Both the position numbers and the translations under genes were made by a program. Source: an uncultured Granulosicoccaceae bacterium (lineage in GTDB: Bacteria > Pseudomonadota > Gammaproteobacteria > Granulosicoccales > Granulosicoccaceae). Taken from it: DNA of 64,000 nt. The notes below the pieces were generated by a model. It saw nothing but the letters and a program-made list of their open reading frames with translations. It had not been told where the DNA came from and searched no databases. Where the stretch lies: the NCBI GenBank assembly GCA_938005265.1, contig CALLOA010000006.1, positions 1 through 64,000 of the forward strand, read 5' to 3'. Within the stretch, counting starts at the first letter, position 1. The number at the start of each line of letters is the position of its first letter. Below are positions 18,901 to 27,108 of this stretch, one piece after another.

Positions 18901-19896
18901 CTGTCTGACCGCGAAATTGCCGCACAGCAGTATGTGTATTTGCGAGGCGTCAGACCCAGCTACAGTGAAGCGCAAACGAAATCGATCAACTCCGGTCAGC
19001 TGGCAACCAATGAAACCGGCATTGAGTTACGCCATACCTTCGCAGGTAGTAACTACGGGGTGGGCGTGGAAGTCACTCACAGTGATCTGACCTCAGACGT
19101 GTATAACCTGGATGGCCGGGATTCCAGAGACTCGATCGCATTGTCCATGTATTTCGGCAATTCAAAACAAGGTGGTCGATTAACGAGCGGTTTCATTGCT
19201 GCTGATGATACCGATGTCAGTTACGCAAGCGGACGTTACTTTTTACGAAACGCCGATGGCAGCAGGCAGTTCGCAGCTGAATTTGGTTTCAATGAGCCGG
19301 CTACCCAGTCTTCGGTGCTTAGTGTGGCAGCCTTGCAAAACCGGGCAGCGATCGAGTTCGAAAACAGCTTTGGTGTACGCGAGTACATGCGGCTCTCCGT
19401 TGATGCCAGTGAGTTGTTTACCCGTGTTGAGGAAGCCAAGATTGCCCGTGGTTTGCAGGCACGTGCCGAGCTTGGTATGCGCGGCACCTTCGGCAGTAAC
19501 AACTGGTCCACTGCCGTGTCAGCATCGGGTGCACGCTATGATCGGGAGTCACGAACTCCAGCCGAGTTGAGGCTGACGCCGTCAACCACAATCAGTACAG
19601 CTATTGCTGAAGAATCTGCATCACTGGCACTTGGTGCCTCTTTGTCACGCGGTGGTGTTGCCAGCGATTATCCGCAAACCTCCTCTCCACGCTATTTCCT
19701 GAATGGCATAGTCGGACATGCATGGCCTGAACAGGCGTTTGGTGTTCAGTTGGAAGGAGGTGTCGGTATGCGCGTTCTTGGTGGCGACGAGCTAAGTCTT
19801 ACCTTTGCACATGATGGGCTGGCACGCACGCTGACCAGTGGTGAAGGCAATAGAACATCGTTTGGGCTTAACTATCAATATCATTTCAAGCGATAG
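15928..19896 (+). CDS. pelB: PelB, TPR scaffold and outer-membrane export porin
   Basis: 1322 residues (P. aeruginosa PelB is 1193). A single N-terminal hydrophobic segment (LSLVLIGVVFAIAFVLLL, residues ~15-32) replaces a cleaved signal. About 950 residues of helical TPR-like repeats follow, with recurrent motifs such as NIAVAMEPDNIESRRKLAQI and YRKSLELEPGNSTAISGLL. The last ~300 residues (from about 1020) alternate polar and hydrophobic residues and end in NYQYHFKR, as expected for a 16-strand beta-barrel. PelB binds PelA in the periplasm and exports Pel through the barrel. The start at 15928 lies inside the end of pelA with AGGAT upstream; the frame is open back to 15838 but that extension overlaps pelA more and hides the membrane segment. 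Confidence 0.9.
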   Translation: MSESAVRREKLVNPLSLVLIGVVFAIAFVLLLPGAQTFLPGRSASNATSTEPQLVDDLEFAYLRARSVSGDVDQSELSVVVDSLIENGQTTKLQELLDENSAIKLSAQQQFRIELESGVAAFQEAGGKPTDNAETVQLSNTLSLMLTDPQLRTPSNVSRALELSKLLLTHDLTRELYSIAVTSNHAEINDQVRIEQLRDCGDYFASVAHHHDAIACYRQSLELPLQASAAFDVNLALLTQLSLLGNPVDVEEVVTRIVVHQPKTDEQLEKAARTLLSVGRPDVSHRLYATLAESDTEDATLWYSEAAKWAQASADPHAAAGYIEKMIALDPGSKTEDIEARLQEYWIASGENERALEQIYVQLESRSGDVETIRKGVTLARQLNLVGQAKLWNGQLLEIERDDLDAIKLQADLALGVRNIDEAFEWANIAVAMEPDNIESRRKLAQISEWSGRPDEAEEHWQYIARKAPDTESVAQVVRLAEMNFRPESAAQASLQLALMRKPDNAGINNLVEFYELNGEPLAAASAIRKIIERHGRSAYMLTRLGQLHMRHAHYTEGLNIWEEFEQHYGATTESTLALTELNWRLDKPEEAAQIASKLRSGQELEEASDYQIRLLSELSWRYKEPELGRMLGPALDKLDDPGQQEFYQRRILAEYEADGNYAKAFELANEKWRNSGNVADALYAMELAGKTDNPENFDSFLATTRDTANLRQEPRYWSLVANHHLQQGNQEKTSFAYRKSLELEPGNSTAISGLLWQFIGDGNLPLLETALAKFSRRAQTDSELWAPYAVGYLQLGDASQSLLWFEKQIDTIDADYSLLLTFSDALEAAGNAEHAYKVRRFAVGKLRPLIASATSKDQLQLARQYTTMVTRYGGAEQAEEWTRYLVNTQATANETEKFWRQDVALAWLMATQRHEHARLIMARIHEERVRQPAWQKLSMALNDNDRDTLDAVLASADNISVGNRILALGVLGRDQQAMQLARQAIRGGPSLSDREIAAQQYVYLRGVRPSYSEAQTKSINSGQLATNETGIELRHTFAGSNYGVGVEVTHSDLTSDVYNLDGRDSRDSIALSMYFGNSKQGGRLTSGFIAADDTDVSYASGRYFLRNADGSRQFAAEFGFNEPATQSSVLSVAALQNRAAIEFENSFGVREYMRLSVDASELFTRVEEAKIARGLQARAELGMRGTFGSNNWSTAVSASGARYDRESRTPAELRLTPSTTISTAIAEESASLALGASLSRGGVASDYPQTSSPRYFLNGIVGHAWPEQAFGVQLEGGVGMRVLGGDELSLTFAHDGLARTLTSGEGNRTSFGLNYQYHFKR

Positions 19897-19992
19897 CGTT
19901 TTGCTCTCCAGTTCCGGCCGTTCCGCTAGGCATGATGCGCAATGCATACAGCCCTTTACGGGTTGAAGTCTTCATCCCTTAATCAGCTTTTC

Positions 19993-20022
19993 CCCGGCCA
20001 TAGCGCCGGGCTAGCCTTTTTT
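19993..20022 (+). terminator. Probable pelB rho-independent terminator
   Basis: CCCGGC (19993-19998) pairs with GCCGGG (20005-20010) over a 6-base loop. A run of six T follows at 20017-20022, six bases after the stem, so the spacing is slightly loose. Confidence 0.5.
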
Positions 20023-20172
20023 AGTTAACTTCGCAGAGCGGTTCCTGTCCCGCCAATACTTCACGCATCGGCTTGGTGCGTTTGCACTCAATTCGCGCAC
20101 TGTTTTGCCCCCTGAAAAGCTGTTTTTAACTACCTGTGTTTTTTAAGCCATTGAAAATAAAGTAAAAAAATA

Positions 20173-20190
20173 GAGGCATGGTTGATGCGC
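20173..20190 (+). promoter_or_regulatory. Candidate sigma-54 (-24/-12) promoter for glnK-amtB
   Basis: GG at 20175-20176 and GC at 20187-20188 are separated by exactly ten bases, in the context AGGCAT-N5-ATGC compared with TGGCAC-N5-TTGC. It lies about 50 bp before the glnK ATG. glnK-amtB operons are usually NtrC/sigma-54 controlled, which supports the match. A GCACTGTTTTGCCCC element at 20097-20111 weakly resembles an NtrC site. Confidence 0.45.
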
Positions 20191-20219
20191 CGTTATTCTG
20201 CATTGCTGTTTTTTCTTAA

Positions 20220-20576
<357 letters not shown>

Positions 20577-20589
20577 GCAGGAGAAAATC

Positions 20590-21843
20590 ATGGAACAACT
20601 ACTCGAACTTAGTTATGCGCTGGATACTTTTTATTTCCTGATGTCCGGTGCGCTGGTGATGTGGATGGCAGCCGGGTTTTCCATGCTTGAAGCCGGGATG
20701 GTTCGGGCCAAGAACACGGCCGAAATCCTGACCAAAAATATTAGCCTGTTTGCAATCGCCTGTATCGCCTACATGCTGGTGGGTTACAACATTATGTATC
20801 CTGCTGAAGCGGTATCCCAATACTGGCCCGGTATCAGTTTCCTGCTGGGTGCTGATAATACGACTGAAGCGGTTACCGCGGGCGGTGATGATGCCCCTTA
20901 TTACTCAGGTATGTCGGATTTCTTTTTCCAGGTCGTTTTTGTTGCTACGGCCATGTCTATCGTATCCGGTGCTGTGGCCGAACGCATGAAGCTCTGGGCT
21001 TTCCTGACGTTTGCTCTTGTTTTTACCGCGTTTATTTACCCCTTACAGGGATTCTGGAAATGGGGTGGCGGTTTTCTGCAGGAAAGTGGTTTTTCTGATT
21101 TTGCGGGTAGTGGCGTCGTACATATGTGTGGTGCTGCAGCGGCTCTTGCTGGTGTGTTGCTACTGGGTGCAAGACGGGGTAAGTACGGTGCGGATGGCTC
21201 AGTCAAGCCCATGCCTGGGGCGAATATGCCGTTGGCGACACTCGGTACATTTATCCTGTGGATGGGGTGGTTCGGTTTTAACGGTGGTTCGGAACTGAAA
21301 ATCTCCAATGTTGAAGAAGCCAATGCAGTTGCTTTGATATTCGTGAATACCAACCTTGCAGCTGCTGGTGGTGTTGTTGCAGCACTTCTGACTGTCAGGC
21401 TGATCTGGGGTAAAGCTGATCTGACCATGGCCTTGAATGGCGCTCTGGCCGGATTGGTTGCCATTACGGCAGAACCTTTAACCCCAACCCCGCTGTTGGC
21501 GACTCTGTTTGGTGGATTGGGTGGTGTGCTGGTGGTTTTCTCAATCATTACGCTTGATCGCCTGAAACTCGATGATCCTGTAGGGGCGATTTCAGTACAC
21601 GGTGTAGTAGGGATACTGGGACTGTTATTAGTGCCCTTAACAAATACTGATGCAAACTTTGGCAGCCAGCTGCTGGGTATTGCTGCCATTTTCGGCTGGA
21701 CCTTCTTTGCCAGTCTGATTCTCTGGGGCTTGCTAAAAGGCATTGTTGGAATACGTGTCAGCGAGCAAGAGGAATACGAGGGTGTCGATTTGTCAGAATG
21801 TGGAATCGAGGCCTATCCGGAATTTACCAAACCCGGCATCTGA
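20590..21843 (+). CDS. amtB: Ammonium transporter AmtB
   Basis: 417 residues with about eleven membrane segments. The twin pore histidines are visible in GVVHMCGAAAALAG and AISVHGVVGILG. The N-terminus (MEQLLELSYALDTFYFLMSG) has no cleaved signal, as in the Amt subgroup common outside enterobacteria. It conducts NH3/NH4+ into the cell and is gated by GlnK. The ATG at 20590 has GGAG seven bases upstream; an open extension to 20551 would overlap glnK and is rejected. Confidence 0.95.
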   Translation: MEQLLELSYALDTFYFLMSGALVMWMAAGFSMLEAGMVRAKNTAEILTKNISLFAIACIAYMLVGYNIMYPAEAVSQYWPGISFLLGADNTTEAVTAGGDDAPYYSGMSDFFFQVVFVATAMSIVSGAVAERMKLWAFLTFALVFTAFIYPLQGFWKWGGGFLQESGFSDFAGSGVVHMCGAAAALAGVLLLGARRGKYGADGSVKPMPGANMPLATLGTFILWMGWFGFNGGSELKISNVEEANAVALIFVNTNLAAAGGVVAALLTVRLIWGKADLTMALNGALAGLVAITAEPLTPTPLLATLFGGLGGVLVVFSIITLDRLKLDDPVGAISVHGVVGILGLLLVPLTNTDANFGSQLLGIAAIFGWTFFASLILWGLLKGIVGIRVSEQEEYEGVDLSECGIEAYPEFTKPGI

Positions 21844-22145
21844 TGCCGCACTTCCTGTCACGCTCATGATGCACGTCTTTGTGCTCAGGCATGGGGTCCC
21901 AATAGGGGCCCCTTCGCCATCTCTTCAAAACCTTCCTCTCCGGTGATTGGCCGGCAAGGGAAGCTCCTGCCGGAAAATACTTGCCAAACCACGAATCCCT
22001 GCTACCCGTGATAGTTGCTTAATTCAGTCAGGGGCACTATTTGCTTTAGTTTCAAGCTAGAATCTCTCTGGTGGTAAAGCAAACGGCAATCCTGTCCTCT
22101 GCCCACAGGGGCGACGCGGTCTTGCCTGATTTTTCGAGACAAACA
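21844..22145. other. Intergenic region with two hairpins between amtB and tyrS
   Basis: 302 bp without a supported gene. One hairpin pairs GGGGTCCC (21893-21900) with GGGGCCCC (21905-21912) through one G-U pair; a second pairs CCGGCA (21951-21956) with TGCCGG (21968-21973). Neither has a U-run. They may end the amtB transcript or fold in the tyrS leader. Confidence 0.5.
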
Positions 22146-23417
22146 ATGAAACTCTTTGACGAATTACGCGCACGCGGGCTGGTGCAGGACATTATGCCCG
22201 GAACCGAAGAACTGTTTGAAAAGGAGCAAGTGACCGCGTATATCGGCTTTGACCCGACAGCCGATTCCCTGCATGTCGGCAATCTGGGTTCGTTAATGTT
22301 GCTGGTTTACCTGCAACAGCATGGTCACAAGCCGGTTGCCTTGATTGGTGGTGCGACTGGCATGGTGGGCGATCCTTCTGGCAAGAGTGCAGAACGTAAC
22401 CTGCTTGATGAAGAAACTCTGCAACGCAATATGGAAGGTGTGCTGAAGCAGTTCCGCAAACTTCTGGATTTCGATCACCCGCAGAATCCGGCAATCATTC
22501 TGAATAACTACGATTGGTTCAAGGACTTCAACACGCTGGATTTCCTGCGCGAGGTAGGTAAACACCTCACAATTAACTACATGCTGGCCAAGGACTCAGT
22601 CAAAAACCGCATTGAAACCGGTATATCGTTTACCGAATTTTCCTATCAACTCATTCAAGGCTACGATTTTTACTACCAGTACAAGCACCATGGGGTAAAG
22701 GTGCAAATGGGCGGCTCTGATCAATGGGGCAATATTACTGCCGGTGCTGAGCTTATCCGGCGTATGGCAGGAGGAGAAGCCTTTGCCTTTACCTGCCCGC
22801 TTATGACCAAGGCCGATGGCAGTAAATTCGGAAAAAGCGAATCCGGCAATGTCTGGCTGGATGCTGAGAAAACCAGCCCTTTCCGTTTTTACCAGTTCTG
22901 GCTCAATGCCTCGGATGAAGATGCGGCAAAGCTGGTCAAACGGTTTACGCTGTTGCCGCTGGATGAGATTGATGCGTTGATAAAAGAGCATGAGCAGGCT
23001 CCACACGAACGGCGCTTACAAAAAGTTCTGGCAAAAGAGGTAACCGTAACAGTGCATGGGCTGGACGCCTGGGAGCATGCAGTCAATGCATCGCAAATAC
23101 TGTTCAAGGGTAACCGTGAGGATTTGATGAAGCTGGATAAACGTGCGCTACTTGAAGTTCTGGAAGGTGTCCCTACCCATACGCTCAGCCGCAATTCACA
23201 TGGCGACTCGCTCGATATGGTGACATTTCTTTCCACTGAAACCGGCATTCTGCCATCCAAGAGTGAAGCCACTCGCAGCCTCAAGCAGAACAGCATCAGT
23301 ATTAATAACGAGAAGGTAGGGCCCGATGCGGTGATTACCGCGGCGGACTTGCTTAACGATGAATTTATTCTGGTGCAAAAAGGCAAGCGCAATAAATACC
23401 TGGTCGTTGTTGAATAG
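22146..23417 (+). CDS. tyrS: Tyrosyl-tRNA synthetase
   Basis: 423 residues; E. coli TyrS is 424. The class I HIGH-type motif is DSLHVGNL, the KMSKS-type loop is KFGKSE, the tyrosine/tRNA segment QGYDFYYQYKHHGVKVQMGGSDQWGN is intact, and a C-terminal S4-like RNA-binding domain ends the protein. It charges tRNA-Tyr in the cytosol. The ATG at 22146 gives the family N-terminus (MKLFDELRARGL); an open stretch to 22071 has no family match. Confidence 0.96.
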   Translation: MKLFDELRARGLVQDIMPGTEELFEKEQVTAYIGFDPTADSLHVGNLGSLMLLVYLQQHGHKPVALIGGATGMVGDPSGKSAERNLLDEETLQRNMEGVLKQFRKLLDFDHPQNPAIILNNYDWFKDFNTLDFLREVGKHLTINYMLAKDSVKNRIETGISFTEFSYQLIQGYDFYYQYKHHGVKVQMGGSDQWGNITAGAELIRRMAGGEAFAFTCPLMTKADGSKFGKSESGNVWLDAEKTSPFRFYQFWLNASDEDAAKLVKRFTLLPLDEIDALIKEHEQAPHERRLQKVLAKEVTVTVHGLDAWEHAVNASQILFKGNREDLMKLDKRALLEVLEGVPTHTLSRNSHGDSLDMVTFLSTETGILPSKSEATRSLKQNSISINNEKVGPDAVITAADLLNDEFILVQKGKRNKYLVVVE

Positions 23418-23726
23418 TGCACCCAGCGACACAATTGTTGGCATTTTGTTGGCTAATAGTAATTTTCCAGCATTGCGGGGATGTTTAAATATCAGTGAAA
23501 ATAATCGGCTGTGCTATACCTATAGCAATGGAGTAATTCACGAGTAGTGAACTACTATCCTTGACCAATGGCTTGCGAGTGGGTCTGTATTCAGGTTCAG
23601 TTCATTATCGCAGGCCACACTGTCGACAAACAATCAAACGCTCGGTGGGATTGGCCGGGTTTGAAGCAACGGTTTCTAAAACGAACTATACCAACTACTT
23701 GGCTTGAACAAGAACGAGGTGGATGA
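23418..23726. other. Intergenic region with palindrome, between tyrS and lipoprotein gene
   Basis: 309 bp without a supported gene. It holds the palindrome at 23512-23527 and a TTGACC hexamer near 23561 without a convincing -10 partner. I see nothing else. Confidence 0.5.
23512..23527. promoter_or_regulatory. 16-bp palindrome, possible operator
   Basis: TGCTATACCTATAGCA: two perfect 7-bp half-sites around a 2-base centre, about 200 bp before the next gene. The half-site contains TATA, so it may overlap a -10 element. The cognate regulator is unknown. Confidence 0.35.
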
Positions 23727-24608
23727 ATGAAGCAACGAACAAAAATCAGCATGCTGCGCTGGGTAGCGGTGCCTGCAGTGACACTGGCACTCGCAGCTTG
23801 TGGTGGCGGTTCCTCGGGCGATGACCCGATTGACGGGGGCGACGACGTGGTCCTGACAGACCCTAACGGTGATGTCGATGGTGATGGTGTGCCGAATTTT
23901 CAGGATGTTGATCAAACCGCTGGCACAGATGCCGATTTTGATGGTATTGACGACGCCTTCCAGAATCCTCTGGAAAGCACTGATCCTAACGCTGATAACG
24001 ACGGCGACGGTGTGCCGAACTTTCAGGACGTAGACTTCACTAACGGTCCTGACGAAGATTTTAACGGCATAGACGATGATTTCCAAAATACCGTCGTCGG
24101 CGGTGGCGGTGGTGAGGATCCAATGGTGGATCTTGGGCCTTGTGAAGGTACTTCAGGCGAGGATCCGGACTCTGTCAACGATGACTGGGGTGATAACTGT
24201 CTGCTGCAGGAAGGAAATGTCCACGCGCAAAGTTCTTACACACGTGGCGTACAACGCATACTCAATTGCCTGGGCTATCCGGTAACTGATGACGCGGATT
24301 TCGGTCCTTTAACCACACAAGCTGTGATTGCATTCCAGAGCGACAACCCGCCACTGGCAGTGGATGGAATTGTCGGCCCGCAAACATGGCGTGCCTTGCG
24401 CGACACAATGGAGTTTCAGCCGTTTGATCTCGACTTTGATGCGTATTCCGTGGCGTTCTATGACCCGGACGGTGACGGCGTTGATAATTCGATTTGCATT
24501 GGCCAGATTCTGTTCTACCAATTTGTCGACGGAACAATACGGGGTGGCTGGGAATTGGCTGAAGAGCCAGGTAGCACCACGCGTGTTCCTTTCGGGACTG
24601 GCTTCTAA
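23727..24608 (+). CDS. Lipoprotein with TSP3-like Asp repeats and a peptidoglycan-binding domain
   Basis: 293 residues. A lipobox LAAC ends the signal (Cys25). Residues ~45-125 are Asp/Gly-rich thrombospondin type 3-like calcium repeats (DVDGDGVPNFQDVDQ, DNDGDGVPNFQDVDF, DFNGIDDDFQN). A peptidoglycan-binding domain of the PF01471 type follows: YTRGVQRILNCLGYPVTDD, FGPLTTQAVIAFQ, VDGIVGPQTWRAL. It is probably a cell-wall-contacting outer-membrane lipoprotein. AGGTGG precedes the ATG. It may be co-transcribed with the HEAT-repeat gene 80 bp downstream. Function unknown. Confidence 0.75.
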   Translation: MKQRTKISMLRWVAVPAVTLALAACGGGSSGDDPIDGGDDVVLTDPNGDVDGDGVPNFQDVDQTAGTDADFDGIDDAFQNPLESTDPNADNDGDGVPNFQDVDFTNGPDEDFNGIDDDFQNTVVGGGGGEDPMVDLGPCEGTSGEDPDSVNDDWGDNCLLQEGNVHAQSSYTRGVQRILNCLGYPVTDDADFGPLTTQAVIAFQSDNPPLAVDGIVGPQTWRALRDTMEFQPFDLDFDAYSVAFYDPDGDGVDNSICIGQILFYQFVDGTIRGGWELAEEPGSTTRVPFGTGF

Positions 24609-24688
24609 AAGCGGCTATAGATGGAAACGAACACAACATTTGTGTTTGCCGTTTGGAAGAATAGCTACATGAAAGGTTTTTCAATCTG

Positions 24689-25789
24689 ATGTTTGGAAAG
24701 CTGATAGTCGCTGTGGTAGCACTTGTTACCGCAGCGATATTTTTTATCTATTTGAAGGATCCTTATTCTTCAAAACCTTCGCAAACGGAGCCAGCAGCTA
24801 ATACTGGCAGCCAGCAGGTGGCGAGTAACCGCACCTCACCCTCGACTGATCAAACAGTCATTGATAGCAGTAATCCTTTTGCCGCTGGAGAGCCCGGTTC
24901 TAACGAGAACGGTGCAAGTCAGGCTGGCGCGACGCAAATCCAAAGTGAAAACGATTTGCCTGTAGCTGACGATGCGACTGTTGGCAGCACCGTTGCGGAT
25001 TCATTCTCGAGCTTGCCTACCGACTACGAAATAGCGGGTGTCAGTATTTATGATGTCGGGCGGGTTGACTGGGCATCTGATGCACAATTCGAAGCAACAC
25101 GCGAACAGCTTGCGAACGACCCGGAATTGTTACGTGCTTTGCTGGAACAGATGAGTGCCGAGACGGATCCGGAGCGCCTGAAACGCCTGACACAGTTAAT
25201 CGGTAATCTGGACAACGGCGTGATCACCGATGTTGCTCGCCAAATGCTTGATTCCGGCAATCCGGAAGCGCAGTTGGCTGCACTGGACTTGCTCAGGCAA
25301 ACCCAATCCAACAACAGCACCGCACGCGATCTGCTGGTCGATGTCATCAGCGTTGAGCAAGATCCTCGTGTTTTGAATGTTGCACTGAATGCGTTTGCAT
25401 CACCCGGCAGCATATCGACGGATCAACGGCAGGGCATACTTAGTAATGTTACAGATCTTGCTAATCACTACGATGCCAATGTGCGTGCCCGAAGTTACAA
25501 TTTGTTAGCTACCTGGACTGATTCAGAAGCATTGACGCCGACAATATTACAGGGCCTGAGTGATCCTGACGCGGGTGTTAGAAGCAATGTCGCCCATTCA
25601 TTACTGGGCTATGACTTTCCGGATGATTCGGTGCGCGACGAACTGATTCGCGTGGCTGAAAATCCAAACGAAGAGCGATCTACCCGGCAAGCCTCTCTGC
25701 ATGCTCTGGGGAGAATGAGTCTGACCGAGGATCAGCGTGCGAGACTGCGATTGGCGAATCAAGACGTAAGCAGAGTGCCTAATCGCTAG
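24689..25789 (+). CDS. Membrane-anchored HEAT-repeat protein
   Basis: 366 residues. One N-terminal membrane segment (LIVAVVALVTAAIFFIYL), a Ser/Asn/Gln-rich linker to about residue 110, then a helical region with HEAT/PBS-type repeats (NPEAQLAALDLLRQ, DPRVLNVALNAFA, DANVRARSYNLLA, DPDAGVRSNVAHSLLGYD, RQASLHALGRM). HEAT arrays mediate protein contacts; no enzyme motif is visible. The topology suggests the repeats face the periplasm. No specific function is assigned. Confidence 0.7.
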   Translation: MFGKLIVAVVALVTAAIFFIYLKDPYSSKPSQTEPAANTGSQQVASNRTSPSTDQTVIDSSNPFAAGEPGSNENGASQAGATQIQSENDLPVADDATVGSTVADSFSSLPTDYEIAGVSIYDVGRVDWASDAQFEATREQLANDPELLRALLEQMSAETDPERLKRLTQLIGNLDNGVITDVARQMLDSGNPEAQLAALDLLRQTQSNNSTARDLLVDVISVEQDPRVLNVALNAFASPGSISTDQRQGILSNVTDLANHYDANVRARSYNLLATWTDSEALTPTILQGLSDPDAGVRSNVAHSLLGYDFPDDSVRDELIRVAENPNEERSTRQASLHALGRMSLTEDQRARLRLANQDVSRVPNR

Positions 25790-25797
25790 TTAAACAC

Positions 25798-25819
25798 GCT
25801 CCCTAGCCGGGAGCGTTTT
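25798..25819. terminator. Terminator between convergent genes
   Basis: GCTCCC (25798-25803) pairs with GGGAGC (25809-25814) over a 5-base loop and is followed by GTTTT. A near copy, CTCCC-taacc-GGGAG, lies at 25831-25845 across the end of the opposing SDR gene, suggesting a duplicated bidirectional terminator. Confidence 0.65.
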
Positions 25820-25834
25820 CACCAGGCACACTCC

Positions 25835-26545
25835 CTAACCGGGAGCCGTGAGCGATTTTCCGTTATCTTTAGCATCAATTTGCAAAATGTACGGTACCGC
25901 AGTTTTCGCCCATGCGGTGGCGTCGCCATAAGCGTTTGCAGATTCCCCGAAACAACTTTGTAGCATATCCGTATTGATAATGCCCGGATTCAGAGGTACC
26001 GCTGCGAACCCTTTGCCTTTGCTACCTGAGCTTCGCGGTAATTCTTCTGCCAGCGCTTTTGTCAGGCCCTCTATCGCCCATTTGCTTGCGCAGTAGGGAG
26101 CAACATCGCTTGATACGGAACGTCCCCAACCGCTGCTTAGATTGATAACGATGCCTTCGCCGGCCTCAAGCATGGATGGCAGCAGATATTTAGTTGTCAG
26201 AAAAACCGCATTCAGGTTGATGTCTGTCAGCGTGAGGAATTCGCTGACTGGAACTTTCCACAAAGGTGCATTGCGGTTTATCACTGAAGCATTGTTAATC
26301 AGAATGGCCGGTGCGCCAGCCGCTTCAATGGTGTTGCGACACCAGGTTTCAATTTCAGCTGGCTGGGCGAGATCAACTGCATCGAAACGATGTTGCTCGC
26401 CGAAATCGTGCTGCATCTCCTGCATGGCTGCTTCGCTGCGGGCGCAGGCCGTAACACTGAATCCGGCAGCAATAAACTCGCGGACCATGGCACGACCCAG
26501 TCCTTTACTGGCACCGGTGATGACTACATGCTTGTCAAAGTTCAT
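25835..26545 (-). CDS. Short-chain dehydrogenase/reductase
   Basis: 236 residues with the classical SDR features: cofactor loop TGASKGLGRAM near the N-terminus, NNAS, active-site Ser in NLSSGWG, and Y-x-x-x-K in APYCASKWAIEGL. It would use NAD(P)(H) to oxidise or reduce a hydroxyl/keto group; the substrate is unknown. Arg in ACARS after strand 2 hints at NADP preference. It lies 13 bp after the VOC gene on the same strand and is likely co-transcribed with it. Confidence 0.85.
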   Translation of the reverse strand: MNFDKHVVITGASKGLGRAMVREFIAAGFSVTACARSEAAMQEMQHDFGEQHRFDAVDLAQPAEIETWCRNTIEAAGAPAILINNASVINRNAPLWKVPVSEFLTLTDINLNAVFLTTKYLLPSMLEAGEGIVINLSSGWGRSVSSDVAPYCASKWAIEGLTKALAEELPRSSGSKGKGFAAVPLNPGIINTDMLQSCFGESANAYGDATAWAKTAVPYILQIDAKDNGKSLTAPG

Positions 26546-26558
26546 GAGCAGAACGGCC

Positions 26559-26993
26559 TTAGTCGAGCATCTCGTTGATTTCTATCAGGTTCATGCTGGG
26601 GTCATAAACGTACAAATGGCGCATCCGTGGTATTGCAAAAGTTCCGGTCAGGGAATACGGAATTCCGGCAGCTTTCAGTTTCTCGATCACAGCATCCAGA
26701 TCTTCAACCTGGAATGCAACATGGCCACCGATTGACGGGTTGTGATCCAGTGAATTTTTACGGGCAAATTCGGGTTCAGGTTTGATCAGGTGTAAGCCGC
26801 TGTTCGCGCCATTACTACTGGTGTTGGTTGGGAAGAGCGTTAATTTGGCGGGGTCGGAACTGATGTGGCCGACCTGTTCAGCAGGTGGAAAAACCCAGCT
26901 GCCTTCGGCGAAGCCGAGCACCTCGGCATAAAACCGGGCTGTTTGGCGAACATCATTGGCTTCCAGATTGACATGATGAATAGACCAGCTCAT
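26559..26993 (-). CDS. VOC (glyoxalase/bleomycin-resistance) family protein
   Basis: 144 residues with the vicinal-oxygen-chelate fold pattern: HHVNLEANDVRQTARFYAEV at the N-terminus, GGHVAFQVEDLDAVIEKL in the middle, and a closing strand YVYDPSMNLIEINEM with the metal-ligand-type Glu. Possible ligands are His in HHVN, His in GGHVAF and Glu in LIEINE. It could be a dioxygenase, lyase or binding protein; the reaction is unknown. The ATG at 26993 gives the family start; the frame is open to 27038. Confidence 0.8.
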   Translation of the reverse strand: MSWSIHHVNLEANDVRQTARFYAEVLGFAEGSWVFPPAEQVGHISSDPAKLTLFPTNTSSNGANSGLHLIKPEPEFARKNSLDHNPSIGGHVAFQVEDLDAVIEKLKAAGIPYSLTGTFAIPRMRHLYVYDPSMNLIEINEMLD

Positions 26994-27108
26994 AGGCAGA
27001 TTTACCGTTAGGTTGCGATAGAACAGACTTGTTGGCAAAGTATAGTGTAGCTAAGAAATGGCTCGCCACCTGTTCAACCCCGGCCCAAACCCGGTGTAAT
27101 CCTGGCAG

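Noticed and set aside
21036-21743. 235-codon open frame antisense to amtB
   Set aside because: It is a shadow of the amtB coding strand with Pro/Ser/Ala-rich low complexity and no motif.
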